Shown: positions 9,766 to 19,111 of the stretch, in pieces
Numbering within the stretch: the first letter of the stretch is position 1
Layout of the letters: the number at the start of each line of letters is the position of its first letter
Origin: Xanthobacteraceae bacterium
GTDB taxonomy: Bacteria; Pseudomonadota; Alphaproteobacteria; Rhizobiales; Xanthobacteraceae
Assembly (NCBI GenBank): GCA_022844485.1
Contig: JALHLQ010000003.1
Location: forward strand, 105,921-166,624
Length of the DNA: 60,704 bases
Direction: 5' to 3'
The notes under the pieces: generated by a model
The model's database searches: none
The model's input: only the letters and a program-made list of their open reading frames with translations
What the model was told of the DNA's origin: nothing
Program-made: the position numbers and the translations under genes

Positions 9766-10440
9766 ATGCCGTTCAACGTGGTCTACCGGAGCCCTGGCGA
9801 TCTTCCCGAGGTGATCCCAGTGTTCCCGTTGTCCGGCGCTCTTCTGCTGCCGCGCGGGCAGATGCCGCTCAACATCTTCGAGCCGCGCTACATGACCATG
9901 ATCGACGATGCGCTGAAAGGCGGCGATCGCCTCGTCGGGATGATCCAACCCGACGCCGCAAATCCAGGATCCCCGACAGCGCCCAACCTCTACAAAGTGG
10001 GCTGCGTCGGCCGCATCACGCAGCTCTCTGAAACCGGCGACGGCCGTTATCTCATCCAACTCACCGGCGTCTGCCGTTTCCGGATCGAGCAGGAGATGAC
10101 CGTGCGCACGCCGTACCGGCAATGCCGCGTGACCTATGTGCCGTTTAAGGACGATTTCACCGCGCGCAAGGACGAGGACGCCGTCGACCGCGGCGCGGTG
10201 CTGCGAGCCCTTTCGGAATTCCTCAAGGCGAACAAGCTCCAGGCTGATTGGGAAGGGATCGACGAGGCGCCGAACGAGGCGCTGGTCAACGCGCTGGCCA
10301 TGATGTCGCCCTATGGCCCCGCCGAGAAGCAGGCGATGCTGGAGGCCCCGGACCTGAAGACCCGAGCGGAAATTTTGGTCGCCGTCACCGAGATCGAACT
10401 CGCCAATCAGCGCACGTCCGGCGAGACGCCCCTGCAGTAG
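9766..10440 (+). CDS. Lon-type substrate-binding (LON N-terminal) domain protein
   Basis: 224 residues consisting of the substrate-recognition domain of Lon protease without its ATPase or protease parts. Typical segments are VIPVFPLSGALLLPRGQMPL, NIFEPRYMTMIDDAL and the loop VGCVGRITQLSETGDGRYLI. Free-standing members are widespread in alphaproteobacteria; their role is unproven but they may act as adaptors or chaperones. Position after a CnoX-type chaperone and before Trm112 fits a protein-quality function. A family B repeat occupies most of the gap to the upstream gene. Confidence 0.9.
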   Translation: MPFNVVYRSPGDLPEVIPVFPLSGALLLPRGQMPLNIFEPRYMTMIDDALKGGDRLVGMIQPDAANPGSPTAPNLYKVGCVGRITQLSETGDGRYLIQLTGVCRFRIEQEMTVRTPYRQCRVTYVPFKDDFTARKDEDAVDRGAVLRALSEFLKANKLQADWEGIDEAPNEALVNALAMMSPYGPAEKQAMLEAPDLKTRAEILVAVTEIELANQRTSGETPLQ

Positions 10441-10495
10441 CCCCTTGGGTTCCTCGGGACGTGCAATTTCCGTCGCCATTCGCTATTGATCCGGC

Positions 10496-10690
10496 ATGAA
10501 CACACCTGAGCGCCCCGCGCATACCGTCGATCCAAAGCTTCTCGAGATCCTCGTCTGCCCGCTGACGAAGGGGCCGCTGGATTACGACGCGGAGAAGCAG
10601 GAGCTGATCTCGCGTTCGGCCAAGCTCGCCTATCCGATCCGTGACGGCATTCCCATCATGCTGCCGGAAGAGGCGCGGCCGATCGAATAG
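10496..10690 (+). CDS. Trm112 family (UPF0434) small protein
   Basis: 64 residues, the usual size. The conserved core is [16 protein letters not shown] followed by [17 protein letters not shown]. In eukaryotes and archaea Trm112 activates methyltransferases for tRNA, rRNA and release factors; the bacterial YcaR type is less well defined. Only one of the usual zinc cysteines (CPL) remains, as in many proteobacterial forms. It lies 55 bases after the Lon-domain gene in the same direction and is likely co-transcribed with it. Confidence 0.9.
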   Translation: MNTPERPAHTVDPKLLEILVCPLTKGPLDYDAEKQELISRSAKLAYPIRDGIPIMLPEEARPIE

Positions 10691-10734
10691 TCATCCTTCC
10701 CTTTCGGGGGAGCATCGAGAATAGGGGGAGAAGC

Positions 10735-11358
10735 ATGCTCAAGATCTGGGGCCGCAACACCTCGTCCAACGTGCAGAAAGTCATGTGGGCGATCGGCGAG
10801 TTGAAGCTCCCGCACGAGCGCATCGACATCGGCGGCGCTTTTGGCGGCAACAAGGAGCCGGCCTATCTCGCGATGAATCCAAACGGGCTCGTGCCGACGC
10901 TCGAAGAGGACGGCTTCACGCTCTGGGAATCGAACGCGATCGTGCGTTATCTCGCCGCCCGCAACGGCGCGGGCGCGCTCGAGCCTGCCGATCCGAAGAC
11001 ACGGGCGCGCGCCAACCAGTGGATGGACTGGCAGCTCTCGGTGGTCGGGCCTGCGATTTTCGGCGCCTTCTGGGGCCTGATCCGCACCCCGCCCGACAAG
11101 CGCGACCCTGCCGCGATCGAAGCCTCGCAGAAGAAAACGACCGAGGCGATGATCATCCTCGACGCGCAGCTTGCCAAGACGGCCTTCGTTGCCGGCGACG
11201 CCTTCTCGATGGGTGACATCCCGCTCGGCGTGATGGCCTATCGCTTCCGCCAGCTCGTGCCGCAGCGGCCGCCGCTGCCGAACCTCGAAAGATGGTACGC
11301 GTCGCTGGAGAAGCGCGAGGCGTTCCGCACGCATGTGTCGACCATCCCGCTGACCTGA
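10735..11358 (+). CDS. Glutathione S-transferase family protein
   Basis: 207 residues. The N-terminal thioredoxin-like domain has a candidate catalytic Ser in NTSSNVQKVMW, the cis-Pro glutathione loop NPNGLVPTLEED and the ESNAIVRYLA motif; a helical C-terminal domain follows. It probably conjugates or transfers glutathione; the substrate is unknown. The ribosome site GGGGGAGAAGC stands directly before the ATG. A fragment of a VOC-family gene follows six bases after the stop. Confidence 0.9.
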   Translation: MLKIWGRNTSSNVQKVMWAIGELKLPHERIDIGGAFGGNKEPAYLAMNPNGLVPTLEEDGFTLWESNAIVRYLAARNGAGALEPADPKTRARANQWMDWQLSVVGPAIFGAFWGLIRTPPDKRDPAAIEASQKKTTEAMIILDAQLAKTAFVAGDAFSMGDIPLGVMAYRFRQLVPQRPPLPNLERWYASLEKREAFRTHVSTIPLT

Positions 11359-11364
11359 GCATGC

Positions 11365-11538
11365 ATGATTGACCATCTCTCGCTTCCGGTCGGCGATCTC
11401 CGGCGCTCCCGCGCGTTCTATGGTCGGGTGCCTGCGCCGCTCGGCTATCGTCGCGTTGGCGACGTCAGCGCGATCAGTCAAACCTCAATTGGTTCTACAA
11501 CGCCTCGCCGCGCAGCAGTCTCGGCGTCTCGCCGGTGA
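11365..11538 (+). pseudogene. Truncated VOC/glyoxalase-family gene, N-terminal fragment
   Basis: An ATG at 11365 opens a 57-codon frame whose first 33 residues read MIDHLSLPVGDLRRSRAFYG then RVPAPLGYRRVGD. That is the standard start of vicinal-oxygen-chelate (glyoxalase-like) proteins, including the first-strand metal-ligand histidine. After about base 11466 the similarity ends; the frame runs antisense into the 3' end of the UbiH-family gene and stops at 11536-11538. Family members are about 120-130 residues, so roughly three quarters is missing. I infer a deletion or rearrangement between two convergent genes. Expression of a useful product is unlikely. Confidence 0.65.
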
Positions 11539-12733
11539 GGCCCGCCGCCTCGCGGATGAAAACGCGCTTGAGCATCGGCAGCCGGTCGACCAGCCCGAGC
11601 CCGACATCGCGCGCAAGCCGCAGCAGGTCGGAATTGTTCGAGAACAGCCGGTTGAGCCCGTCGGTCGCGGCGCTCATCGTCATCGTGTCGAAACGCCGCC
11701 AGCGCTGATAGCGATCGAGCACATCCGCACCGCCAGGATCGAGACCGACCCGTGCCGCGTCCGTGATGCATTCGGCAAGCGCGGCGACGTCGCGCAAACC
11801 CATGTTCAAGCCCTGCCCCGCGATCGGATGAATCACATGCGCCGCGTCGCCGACCAATGCGAGACGCTCGCCGACGAATGAGCGGGCGATGAACAGCGAC
11901 AGCGGATAGGCGCGCGGCCGGTCCACCGCCCGGATCTCGCCAAGACGCAAGCCGAAGCGCCGCTCGAGCTCGTGATGAAACAGCTCCGGCGGCAACGCCA
12001 CGATGCGCTCCGCCGCGCGCGTCTCCTCCGTCCACACGATGGACGAGCGCCTGCCCTTCAGCGGCAGGATCGCGAACGGCCCCGCGGGCAGGAAATGCTC
12101 TTCCGCGCGGCCTTGATGATCGCGCTCATGCGCGACGGTCGTGACGATGCCGGACTGCTCGTAGGACCAGCCATAGACCGGGATGCCGGCGAGCTCGCGC
12201 AGACGCGACCGCGCCCCGTCGGCGGCGACGAGCACTCGCGCGCGCAGCGTCTCGCCGTCGGCCAGTGTTGCCGCGACTTGCGTTTTTGCGGATTCGAAAC
12301 GCTCGACCGCGCTCGGCCGCAACGCCACGCCGGCCTCCCGTGCCTTCGCGGCGAGCGCATCGATCAAGTGCCGGTTCTCGATCATATGCGCGAACGGCTC
12401 GCCCGGCTCCACCTCGCCGCCGAAAGTGAGGAACACGGGCCGGACGGTGTCGCGCAGTTTGCTGTCGGTCACGATCATGTCGAGCATCGGCTGCGCCTCG
12501 CTCTCGACCGCGCTCCAGACCCCGATTGTCTCGAACAGCCGCCGCGCCCCCGCCGCGATCGCCGAGGCGCGCCCATCGCCCGAGCCGGCGCGTGCAAAGG
12601 CGGGATCGGCGACCACGGTCGAAAACGCCCCGCCGAGCGCCTGTTTCAACGCGATCACAAGCGACAGCCCGACAAACCCGCCGCCCGCGACGAGAATGTC
12701 GATACGATCTGCGGAGGCCGCGTGTCTGCGCAT
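11495..12733 (-). CDS. UbiH/UbiF-family FAD-dependent monooxygenase
   Basis: 412 residues. It has the FAD-binding dinucleotide fold ILVAGGGFVGLSLVIALKQ, the middle motif ADGARSRLRELAGI and the flavin-binding GDAAHVIHPIAGQGLNMGLR. This family hydroxylates the ubiquinone ring during coenzyme Q synthesis. In alphaproteobacteria one enzyme may act at more than one ring position (UbiL, UbiH types), so I leave the symbol open. It faces tesB across a 114-base divergent spacer. Confidence 0.88.
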   Translation of the reverse strand: MRRHAASADRIDILVAGGGFVGLSLVIALKQALGGAFSTVVADPAFARAGSGDGRASAIAAGARRLFETIGVWSAVESEAQPMLDMIVTDSKLRDTVRPVFLTFGGEVEPGEPFAHMIENRHLIDALAAKAREAGVALRPSAVERFESAKTQVAATLADGETLRARVLVAADGARSRLRELAGIPVYGWSYEQSGIVTTVAHERDHQGRAEEHFLPAGPFAILPLKGRRSSIVWTEETRAAERIVALPPELFHHELERRFGLRLGEIRAVDRPRAYPLSLFIARSFVGERLALVGDAAHVIHPIAGQGLNMGLRDVAALAECITDAARVGLDPGGADVLDRYQRWRRFDTMTMSAATDGLNRLFSNNSDLLRLARDVGLGLVDRLPMLKRVFIREAAGLTGETPRLLRGEAL

Positions 12734-12847
12734 GCGACCCTTATCCCGCTCTCATGCCCAGCATGCAACCCGGTCTCCTTGACTTGATGCCGCAAACCGC
12801 GTGTGAGTTGCGTGTTCCGCCGACCCGAAGCCTTCAACGAGCCCTGC

Positions 12848-13708
12848 ATGTCCTCCGCCGTCACCGACCTCCTCGGCATTCTCGATCTCGAACAGCTCGA
12901 GGTGAACCTGTTTCGCGGCCGCAGCCCGCAGGTCGGCTGGCAGCGTGTGTTTGGCGGACAGGTGATCGGGCAGGCGCTGGTTGCGGCTTGCCGGACCGTC
13001 GAGGGCCGCCTGCCGCATTCGCTGCATGCCTATTTCCTTCTCGGCGGCGATCCGAAAGTGCCGATCATCTACGACGTAGACCGTATTCGCGACGGCAAAA
13101 GCTTCACGACGCGACGCGTCGTTGCGATCCAGCATGGCGCGGCAATCTTCTCGATGTCCGCATCCTTCCATAACGACGAGCCGAGCTTCGTGCACCAGGC
13201 CGAAATGCCGAAGGTCGCGAAACCCGAGGAGCTGCCGAGCGAAGCGCAGATCCGCGCCAGCGTGATGCCGATGATGCCGGATCCGGTGCGCCGCTATTAC
13301 GAGCGCGAGCGTCCGATCGAGCTGCGGCCGGTCGAGTTTCAGCGTTATCTGGGGAAGAAGATTCCGGACGGCCGCTTCAATGTCTGGATTCGCGCGACCG
13401 GCAAGCTGCCCGACGATCCGATCGTGCAGCGCTGCGTGCTGGCCTATGCCTCCGACATGACCCTGCTCGACGCCGCGCTCGTGCCGCAGGGCCGCACCGT
13501 TTTCGAAAAGGCGATCATGGCCGCGAGCCTCGATCACGCGCTCTGGTTTCATCGCCCGTTCCGCGCGGACGAATGGCTTCTCTACGCGCAGGACAGCCCG
13601 AACCTGTGTGGCTCGCGCGGCTTCTCGCGCGGACTGATCTTCACCGCCGATGGCACGCTGGTCGCCTCCGTCGCGCAAGAGGGCCTCTTGCGCGAACGAC
13701 GCGAGTAG
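12848..13708 (+). CDS. tesB: Acyl-CoA thioesterase II
   Basis: 286 residues in two hot-dog domains. It hydrolyses medium- and long-chain acyl-CoA to free acid and CoA. Segments that fit the TesB catalytic Asp, Thr/Ser and Gln are YASDMTLLDAAL, MAASLDHALWFHRPF and VASVAQEGLLRER; FRGRSPQVGWQRVFGGQVIG is a family hallmark. The ATG at 12848 starts just before the conserved region; an upstream GTG is less likely. The stop is followed immediately by a family A palindromic repeat. Confidence 0.92.
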   Translation: MSSAVTDLLGILDLEQLEVNLFRGRSPQVGWQRVFGGQVIGQALVAACRTVEGRLPHSLHAYFLLGGDPKVPIIYDVDRIRDGKSFTTRRVVAIQHGAAIFSMSASFHNDEPSFVHQAEMPKVAKPEELPSEAQIRASVMPMMPDPVRRYYERERPIELRPVEFQRYLGKKIPDGRFNVWIRATGKLPDDPIVQRCVLAYASDMTLLDAALVPQGRTVFEKAIMAASLDHALWFHRPFRADEWLLYAQDSPNLCGSRGFSRGLIFTADGTLVASVAQEGLLRERRE

Positions 13709-13709
13709 C

Positions 13710-13779
13710 GCGTGATCCCGAAAAGTGGGAACGGTTTTCGGAACAGATCACGCGCAAAGTTCGCGTGATCCCGAAAGTC
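13710..13779. repeat. Palindromic intergenic repeat, family A (one copy plus a partial)
   Basis: GCGTGATCCCGAAAAGTGGG with closing GATCACGC (13710-13753), then a second partial start GCGTGATCCCGAAAGTCC (13762-13779). It matches the three tandem units at 60545-60703 with a few changes. It sits directly after the tesB stop, in the leader region before glnK. Nothing else is evident in the first 240 bases of this 317-base gap. Confidence 0.8.
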
Positions 13780-13866
13780 CATGCGCGCGCCTGGCGGCTT
13801 TCTGAGCGGAATGCCGCAACACGCGGCAACAGCATGCCTAGATTGTGGGCAATCTGCCTCGGCTAG

Positions 13867-14364
<498 letters not shown>

Positions 14365-14387
14365 CATTTTTTTGCCAGGGAGATTTC

Positions 14388-15695
14388 ATGACCGCCTTCA
14401 TGCGCGCCGCCGGCGCGGCGCTTGCAATTCTCATCACAACCTCGACCGCTTCGGCGCAGGCATCGAAGATCGACGCCGCCGACACCGCGTGGATGATTGT
14501 CGCGACCGCGCTGGTGCTGATGATGACGATTCCCGGACTGGCGCTCTTTTATGCCGGCATGGTGCGCAAGAAGAACATTCTCTCGACCATGGCGCAGAGC
14601 TTTGCCGCCACCGCGCTGGTTTCGATTCTGTGGGTCGTCGCGGGCTACAGCCTCGCCTTCACCGGCGACGGGGCCTTCATCGGTTCGCTGGAGCGCGCGT
14701 TCCTTGCGGGCATGGGCATGGACTCGATCAGCCCGCTGGCCAAGACGATCCCCGAAAGCCTGTTCATGCTCTACCAGATGACCTTTGCGATCATCACCTG
14801 CGCGCTGGTAGCTGGCGCGGTCGCCGACCGCATGCGATTCTCGGCCTTTCTTCTGTTCACGGTCGGCTGGCTGTTCGTCGTCTATGTGCCGCTCGCGCAT
14901 TGGGTCTGGGGCGGGGGCTTTCTCGGCTCCGCCGGGGTGATCGACTTCGCCGGCGGCACCGTCGTGCACATCAACGCAGGGATCGCGGGGCTCGTTGCCG
15001 CGATCGTCCTAGGCTCACGCCGCGGCTATGGTTCGGAAAACCTCGCGCCGCATGACCTCTCGATGGCGGTCGTCGGCACCGGTCTGTTGTGGGTGGGCTG
15101 GTTCGGCTTCAATGGCGGCTCGGCGCTTGGCGCCAATTCGCGCGCGGTCATGGCGATCGCGTCGACGCATCTTGCGGCCTGCGCCGGCGCGCTGACCTGG
15201 ATGGCGCTCGAGTGGTACACCCGCAAGAAGCCGTCGGTGCTCGGCATCATCTCCGGCGCGGTCGCGGGGCTCGGCACGATCACGCCGGCCTCCGGCTTCG
15301 TCCTGCCTTGGCATGGCATCGTCATTGGATTGTTCGCGGGCGCAGCCTGTTTCTGGGCCTGCACGGTGCTGAAACTTTGGCTCCGCTATGATGATTCTCT
15401 CGATGTTTTCGGCGTGCATGGCATCGGCGGCGCGTTGGGAACGTTGCTCGCAGGCGTCTTTGCGGTGTCGGCGCTGTCTGCGAGCCCTGACGCACCCGGG
15501 ATCGCCGGCCTGCTCGAAGGCAATCCGCAGCAGCTCTTGCTGCAATTGTTCGGGGTGGCGGTCACGATCACCTGGTGCGCGGTTGCCACCTATGCGCTGT
15601 TGAAGATCGTCAACCTTCTGGTCGAACTCCGCGTCAAGCCGGAGTCCGAGCAGGTCGGGCTCGACATCGCGCTGCACGGCGAGGCCGTGCAGTAA
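14388..15695 (+). CDS. amtB: Ammonium transporter AmtB (first copy)
   Basis: 435 residues. A cleavable signal (ALAILITTSTASAQ) precedes 11 expected membrane helices. The twin-His pore is represented by FAGGTVVHINAGIAGL and DVFGVHGIGGALG, and family segments TIPGLALFYAGMVRKKN and GLLWVGWFGFNGGSALG are clear. It conducts ammonium/ammonia inward and is gated by GlnK. Ribosome site AGGGAG lies 7 bases upstream. It is the shorter and more canonical of the two AmtB proteins here. Confidence 0.95.
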   Translation: MTAFMRAAGAALAILITTSTASAQASKIDAADTAWMIVATALVLMMTIPGLALFYAGMVRKKNILSTMAQSFAATALVSILWVVAGYSLAFTGDGAFIGSLERAFLAGMGMDSISPLAKTIPESLFMLYQMTFAIITCALVAGAVADRMRFSAFLLFTVGWLFVVYVPLAHWVWGGGFLGSAGVIDFAGGTVVHINAGIAGLVAAIVLGSRRGYGSENLAPHDLSMAVVGTGLLWVGWFGFNGGSALGANSRAVMAIASTHLAACAGALTWMALEWYTRKKPSVLGIISGAVAGLGTITPASGFVLPWHGIVIGLFAGAACFWACTVLKLWLRYDDSLDVFGVHGIGGALGTLLAGVFAVSALSASPDAPGIAGLLEGNPQQLLLQLFGVAVTITWCAVATYALLKIVNLLVELRVKPESEQVGLDIALHGEAVQ

Positions 15696-15728
15696 CGTCC
15701 TACTCCTGTGGCAGCATTGCAACGTGAA

Positions 15729-15790
15729 ACGAAATTTCGTCGGCAGGTCGTCTATACGCCCAAAAACGATGCAGTTGCACAAAGCTTTGT
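15729..15790. promoter_or_regulatory. Pair of 12-base palindromes upstream of the porin gene
   Basis: ACGAAATTTCGT (15729-15740) and ACAAAGCTTTGT (15779-15790) are each perfect 12-base palindromes. They share the pattern ACRAA-NN-TTYGT, and their centres are exactly 50 bases apart. The second ends 99 bases before the porin ATG. They look like a paired operator for a dimeric regulator, but I cannot name it. Confidence 0.4.
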
Positions 15791-15889
15791 CTTGGCGAAC
15801 AGGCGGATTGCGTGGCGAACTATGCCGGACAGTGGCCTGAAATCTGCAGGGGCGTGAGCAGGCCAACCAGGGCGAAACGGGGGTTGCTG

Positions 15890-16846
15890 ATGAAGAAGAC
15901 GATCGTATTGGCCGCTGTGGCGAGCGCCGCTTTCATCGTGCCGGCGGCCGCGGCCGACATGATGGTGCGCAAGGCAAGGCCCGCCGCGCCCTCACCGGCG
16001 GCAGCAAGCCCCTTCGACATCGCGTTCGGCGGCGCGATCATGTCGGATTACAATTTCCGCGGCATTTCCCAGTCCGATCGCGGCCCCTCGGTTTTTGCCT
16101 ATTTCGAACCACGCTACAATGTCACCCCGGACCTCCAGCTCTATGTCGGCCTTGCCGGCTACGCGGTGAAGCTGCCGACCGATCCCACGGCCGAGATCGA
16201 CATCTACGGCGGCGTCAGGGCGACGCTCGGGGCGCTCGCGCTCGACGTCGGTCTTCTCTACTACTATTACCCCCGTGAGCGGCAGATCGACGGCATCGTC
16301 ATTGCCGTGCCGAACGGCAACACGACGCTTGCGGACACCGATTTTCTCGAGTTCTACGCCAAGGCGACCTATACGGTGAACCCGAGCTTCGCGCTGGGCG
16401 CCAATCTCTTCTACACGGCGGACTGGCTGAATACGGGCGCGGACGGAACCTTCGGCTCGATCACCGCCAAGTTCACGGCGCCGAGCACATGGTTTCCGCA
16501 GGACTGGGGCATGTATCTCTCCGCGGAGCTCGGCCACTACTGGCTCGGCCAGACGAAGTTCGATCCGATCGCGTTCCCGGCCGTGGGCGGCTGGGCATTG
16601 CCTGACTACGCGCATTGGAACATCGGCGTCGGCTTCACCTACAAGGTCATGACCCTCGATCTTCGCTATCATGACACCGACCTCTCGAAAGAAGAGTGCA
16701 ATGTGCTGACCGCCGACCCCGGGGCCTCGATCGGAGGCGGCAGCCCTATTGCGGTGACCAACCCGTTCGGCAACCGCTCGAAGTGGTGTGGCGCAGCCTT
16801 CGTCGCCAAGCTTTCCTTCGATCTGACGCTCGGCAGCTTGAAATAG
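15890..16846 (+). CDS. TorF family putative porin, outer membrane
   Basis: 318 residues from ATG 15890, giving signal peptide MKKTIVLAAVASAAFIVPAA (cut near AAA-DMM). After a short Pro/Ala linker the protein shows alternating beta-strand-like segments ending in Phe/Tyr, such as AFGGAIMSDYNFRGISQSDR and LDVGLLYYYYPRE, with a C-terminal SFDLTLGSLK. I recognise this as the TorF-like porin group. Its position between two glnK-amtB pairs suggests a role in uptake of a nitrogen source across the outer membrane, though this is inference. A strong hairpin terminator follows, so it is transcribed separately from glnK2. Confidence 0.82.
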   Translation: MKKTIVLAAVASAAFIVPAAAADMMVRKARPAAPSPAAASPFDIAFGGAIMSDYNFRGISQSDRGPSVFAYFEPRYNVTPDLQLYVGLAGYAVKLPTDPTAEIDIYGGVRATLGALALDVGLLYYYYPRERQIDGIVIAVPNGNTTLADTDFLEFYAKATYTVNPSFALGANLFYTADWLNTGADGTFGSITAKFTAPSTWFPQDWGMYLSAELGHYWLGQTKFDPIAFPAVGGWALPDYAHWNIGVGFTYKVMTLDLRYHDTDLSKEECNVLTADPGASIGGGSPIAVTNPFGNRSKWCGAAFVAKLSFDLTLGSLK

Positions 16847-16875
16847 GCGCTCGCCGGCCGGCCCGGATCTCCTGG

Positions 16876-16907
16876 AACGGCCGCCCCACCGGGCGGCCGT
16901 TTCGCTT
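16876..16907 (+). terminator. Rho-independent terminator after the porin gene
   Basis: A perfect 11-base stem, AACGGCCGCCC (16876-16886) with GGGCGGCCGTT (16891-16901), has a 4-base loop CACC and is followed by the T-rich TCGCTTT. It starts 30 bases after the porin stop. The rest of the 327-base gap holds the glnK2 promoter. Confidence 0.8.
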
Positions 16908-16969
16908 TGGCGGCCTTGGATGGTTGCGACCAAAATCCAGGCAGGCGTGCACAAATGCCCTCATTTTAG

Positions 16970-17512
<543 letters not shown>

Positions 17513-17546
17513 CGCGCCCTTGGACATTCTTCCTCAGGAGTTGATC

Positions 17547-18989
17547 ATGACTTTCGGAAAAATAACCGTCGCGAGTGCTGTGAGCGCCATCGCGATGCTG
17601 GTCTCCACCGCTGCGCTCGCACAGGAGCCGACCGTCAACAAGGGCGACGTGGCCTGGATGTTGACCTCGACCGTGCTGGTCTTGCTGATGACGATTCCGG
17701 GGCTCGCCCTGTTCTATGGCGGACTTGTGCGCGCGAAGAACATGCTGTCCGTGCTCATGCACGTTTTCTACACGGTCTGCATCGTGTTCGTGATCTGGGT
17801 GATCTATGGCTACAGCCTGACCTTCACCGGCGGATCGAGCTTGATCGGCGGCTTCTCCAAGGCCTTTCTCGTCGGCGTGACGCCGGACTCCAAGACCGGA
17901 ACCTTCAGCGTCGGCGTCAACATTCCTGAAATGCTGTTTGCCGCGTTCCAGATGACTTTTGCCGCCATCACCGCGGCGCTGATCGTCGGCGCCTTCGTCG
18001 AACGCATGAGGTTCGCGGCGCTCGCCTTGTTCGTGCCGTTTTGGGTGACGATCGTTTATGTCCCGATCGCGCACATGGTTTGGTATTGGGCTGGCCCCGA
18101 CGCGATTGCCGATGCTGCGAAGGCGCTCGCGGCGGCAGCCGACGGCGCGGCGAAGACGGCCGCGCAAGCGAAGCTCGATGAAGTCACGGCCGATGCCGGA
18201 CTGATCTTCTCCTGGGGCGCGATCGATTTCGCCGGCGGTACCGTCGTGCATATCAATGCAGGCATCGCCGGCCTTGTTGGCGCAGTCATCCTTGGCAAGC
18301 GCATCGGCTTCGGCAAGGAATTGATGCCGCCGCATTCGCTGACCATGACCCTGATCGGCGGCTCGCTGCTGTGGGTCGGCTGGTTCGGCTTCAATGCCGG
18401 CTCCAATCTCGAAGCGTCCGGCGGCGCGGTTCTCGCGATGATGAATACGTTTGTCGCGACTGCCGCGGCGGCGCTCTCCTGGATGCTGGCCGAGTGGCTG
18501 ACGAAGGGCAAACCCTCGCTGCTCGGCATCGTGTCGGGCGCGGTTGCGGGGCTCGTCGCGGTGACGCCCGCCTCCGGTTTCGCGGGGCCCATGGGCGCGA
18601 TCGTGCTCGGCTTGATCGCCGGCGCGGTCTGCTACGTCTTCGTCTCCACGGTGAAGAACACGTTCGGTTATGACGACTCGCTCGACGTGTTCGGCATCCA
18701 CTGTATCGGCGGCATCATTGGCGCGCTTCTGACCGGCCTGCTTGTCAATCCCGCCCTGGGCGGGACCGGCATCATGGACTATGCGGCGGGCAAGATCGCC
18801 GATTATGACTTCGCGACCCAAATGTGGGCGCAGTCCAAAGCCGTGCTGCTCACGCTTGTGTGGTCCGGCGTCGGCTCGGCGCTCGTCTTCTTCGTCGTCG
18901 ATCTCCTTGTGGGCCTGCGTCCGACGGCCGAGCAGGAGCGCGAAGGCCTCGACCTCGCCGATCACGGCGAGCGCGCCTACACGATGTAA
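17547..18989 (+). CDS. amtB: Ammonium transporter AmtB (second copy, with enlarged loop)
   Basis: 480 residues, about 45 longer than amtB1. It begins with a signal peptide (VSAIAMLVSTAALAQ). The pore histidine segments are FAGGTVVHINAGIAGLVGAV and DVFGIHCIGGIIGALL; the second has Cys where amtB1 has Gly. The extra length is an Ala-rich, probably helical insertion (about residues 187-220, containing AKALAAAADGAAKTAAQAK) in the periplasmic loop before the first pore histidine. Ribosome site CAGGAG precedes the ATG. Similar long forms occur in bradyrhizobia as I recall. A strong terminator follows. Confidence 0.94.
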   Translation: MTFGKITVASAVSAIAMLVSTAALAQEPTVNKGDVAWMLTSTVLVLLMTIPGLALFYGGLVRAKNMLSVLMHVFYTVCIVFVIWVIYGYSLTFTGGSSLIGGFSKAFLVGVTPDSKTGTFSVGVNIPEMLFAAFQMTFAAITAALIVGAFVERMRFAALALFVPFWVTIVYVPIAHMVWYWAGPDAIADAAKALAAAADGAAKTAAQAKLDEVTADAGLIFSWGAIDFAGGTVVHINAGIAGLVGAVILGKRIGFGKELMPPHSLTMTLIGGSLLWVGWFGFNAGSNLEASGGAVLAMMNTFVATAAAALSWMLAEWLTKGKPSLLGIVSGAVAGLVAVTPASGFAGPMGAIVLGLIAGAVCYVFVSTVKNTFGYDDSLDVFGIHCIGGIIGALLTGLLVNPALGGTGIMDYAAGKIADYDFATQMWAQSKAVLLTLVWSGVGSALVFFVVDLLVGLRPTAEQEREGLDLADHGERAYTM

Positions 18990-19078
18990 ACACACGCCGG
19001 TGGGCAGAGAGGCTTGCTCCTTTGCCCCCGGGGAAGCGTTAGCGGCCGGGCGGCATGACCCGGCACCGCTCCGGCCGC

Positions 19079-19110
19079 GAGGCCCCGGTTGAAAGACCGG
19101 GGCCTCTCTT
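19079..19110 (+). terminator. Rho-independent terminator after amtB2
   Basis: The stem GAGGCCCCGGT (19079-19089) pairs perfectly with ACCGGGGCCTC (19096-19106) around a 6-base loop TGAAAG, followed by TCTT. It lies 90 bases after the amtB2 stop and directly against the 3' end of the convergent terC gene, so it could also protect terC from read-through. Confidence 0.8.
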
Positions 19111-19111
19111 G

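Noticed and set aside
14365..14380. T-run between glnK1 and amtB1 as a terminator
   Set aside because: The stop-proximal sequence gives only a very short stem, and glnK-amtB co-transcription is the norm.
15791..15815. A third sigma-54 promoter before the porin
   Set aside because: TGGC and TTGC elements are present but the spacing is three bases too long.
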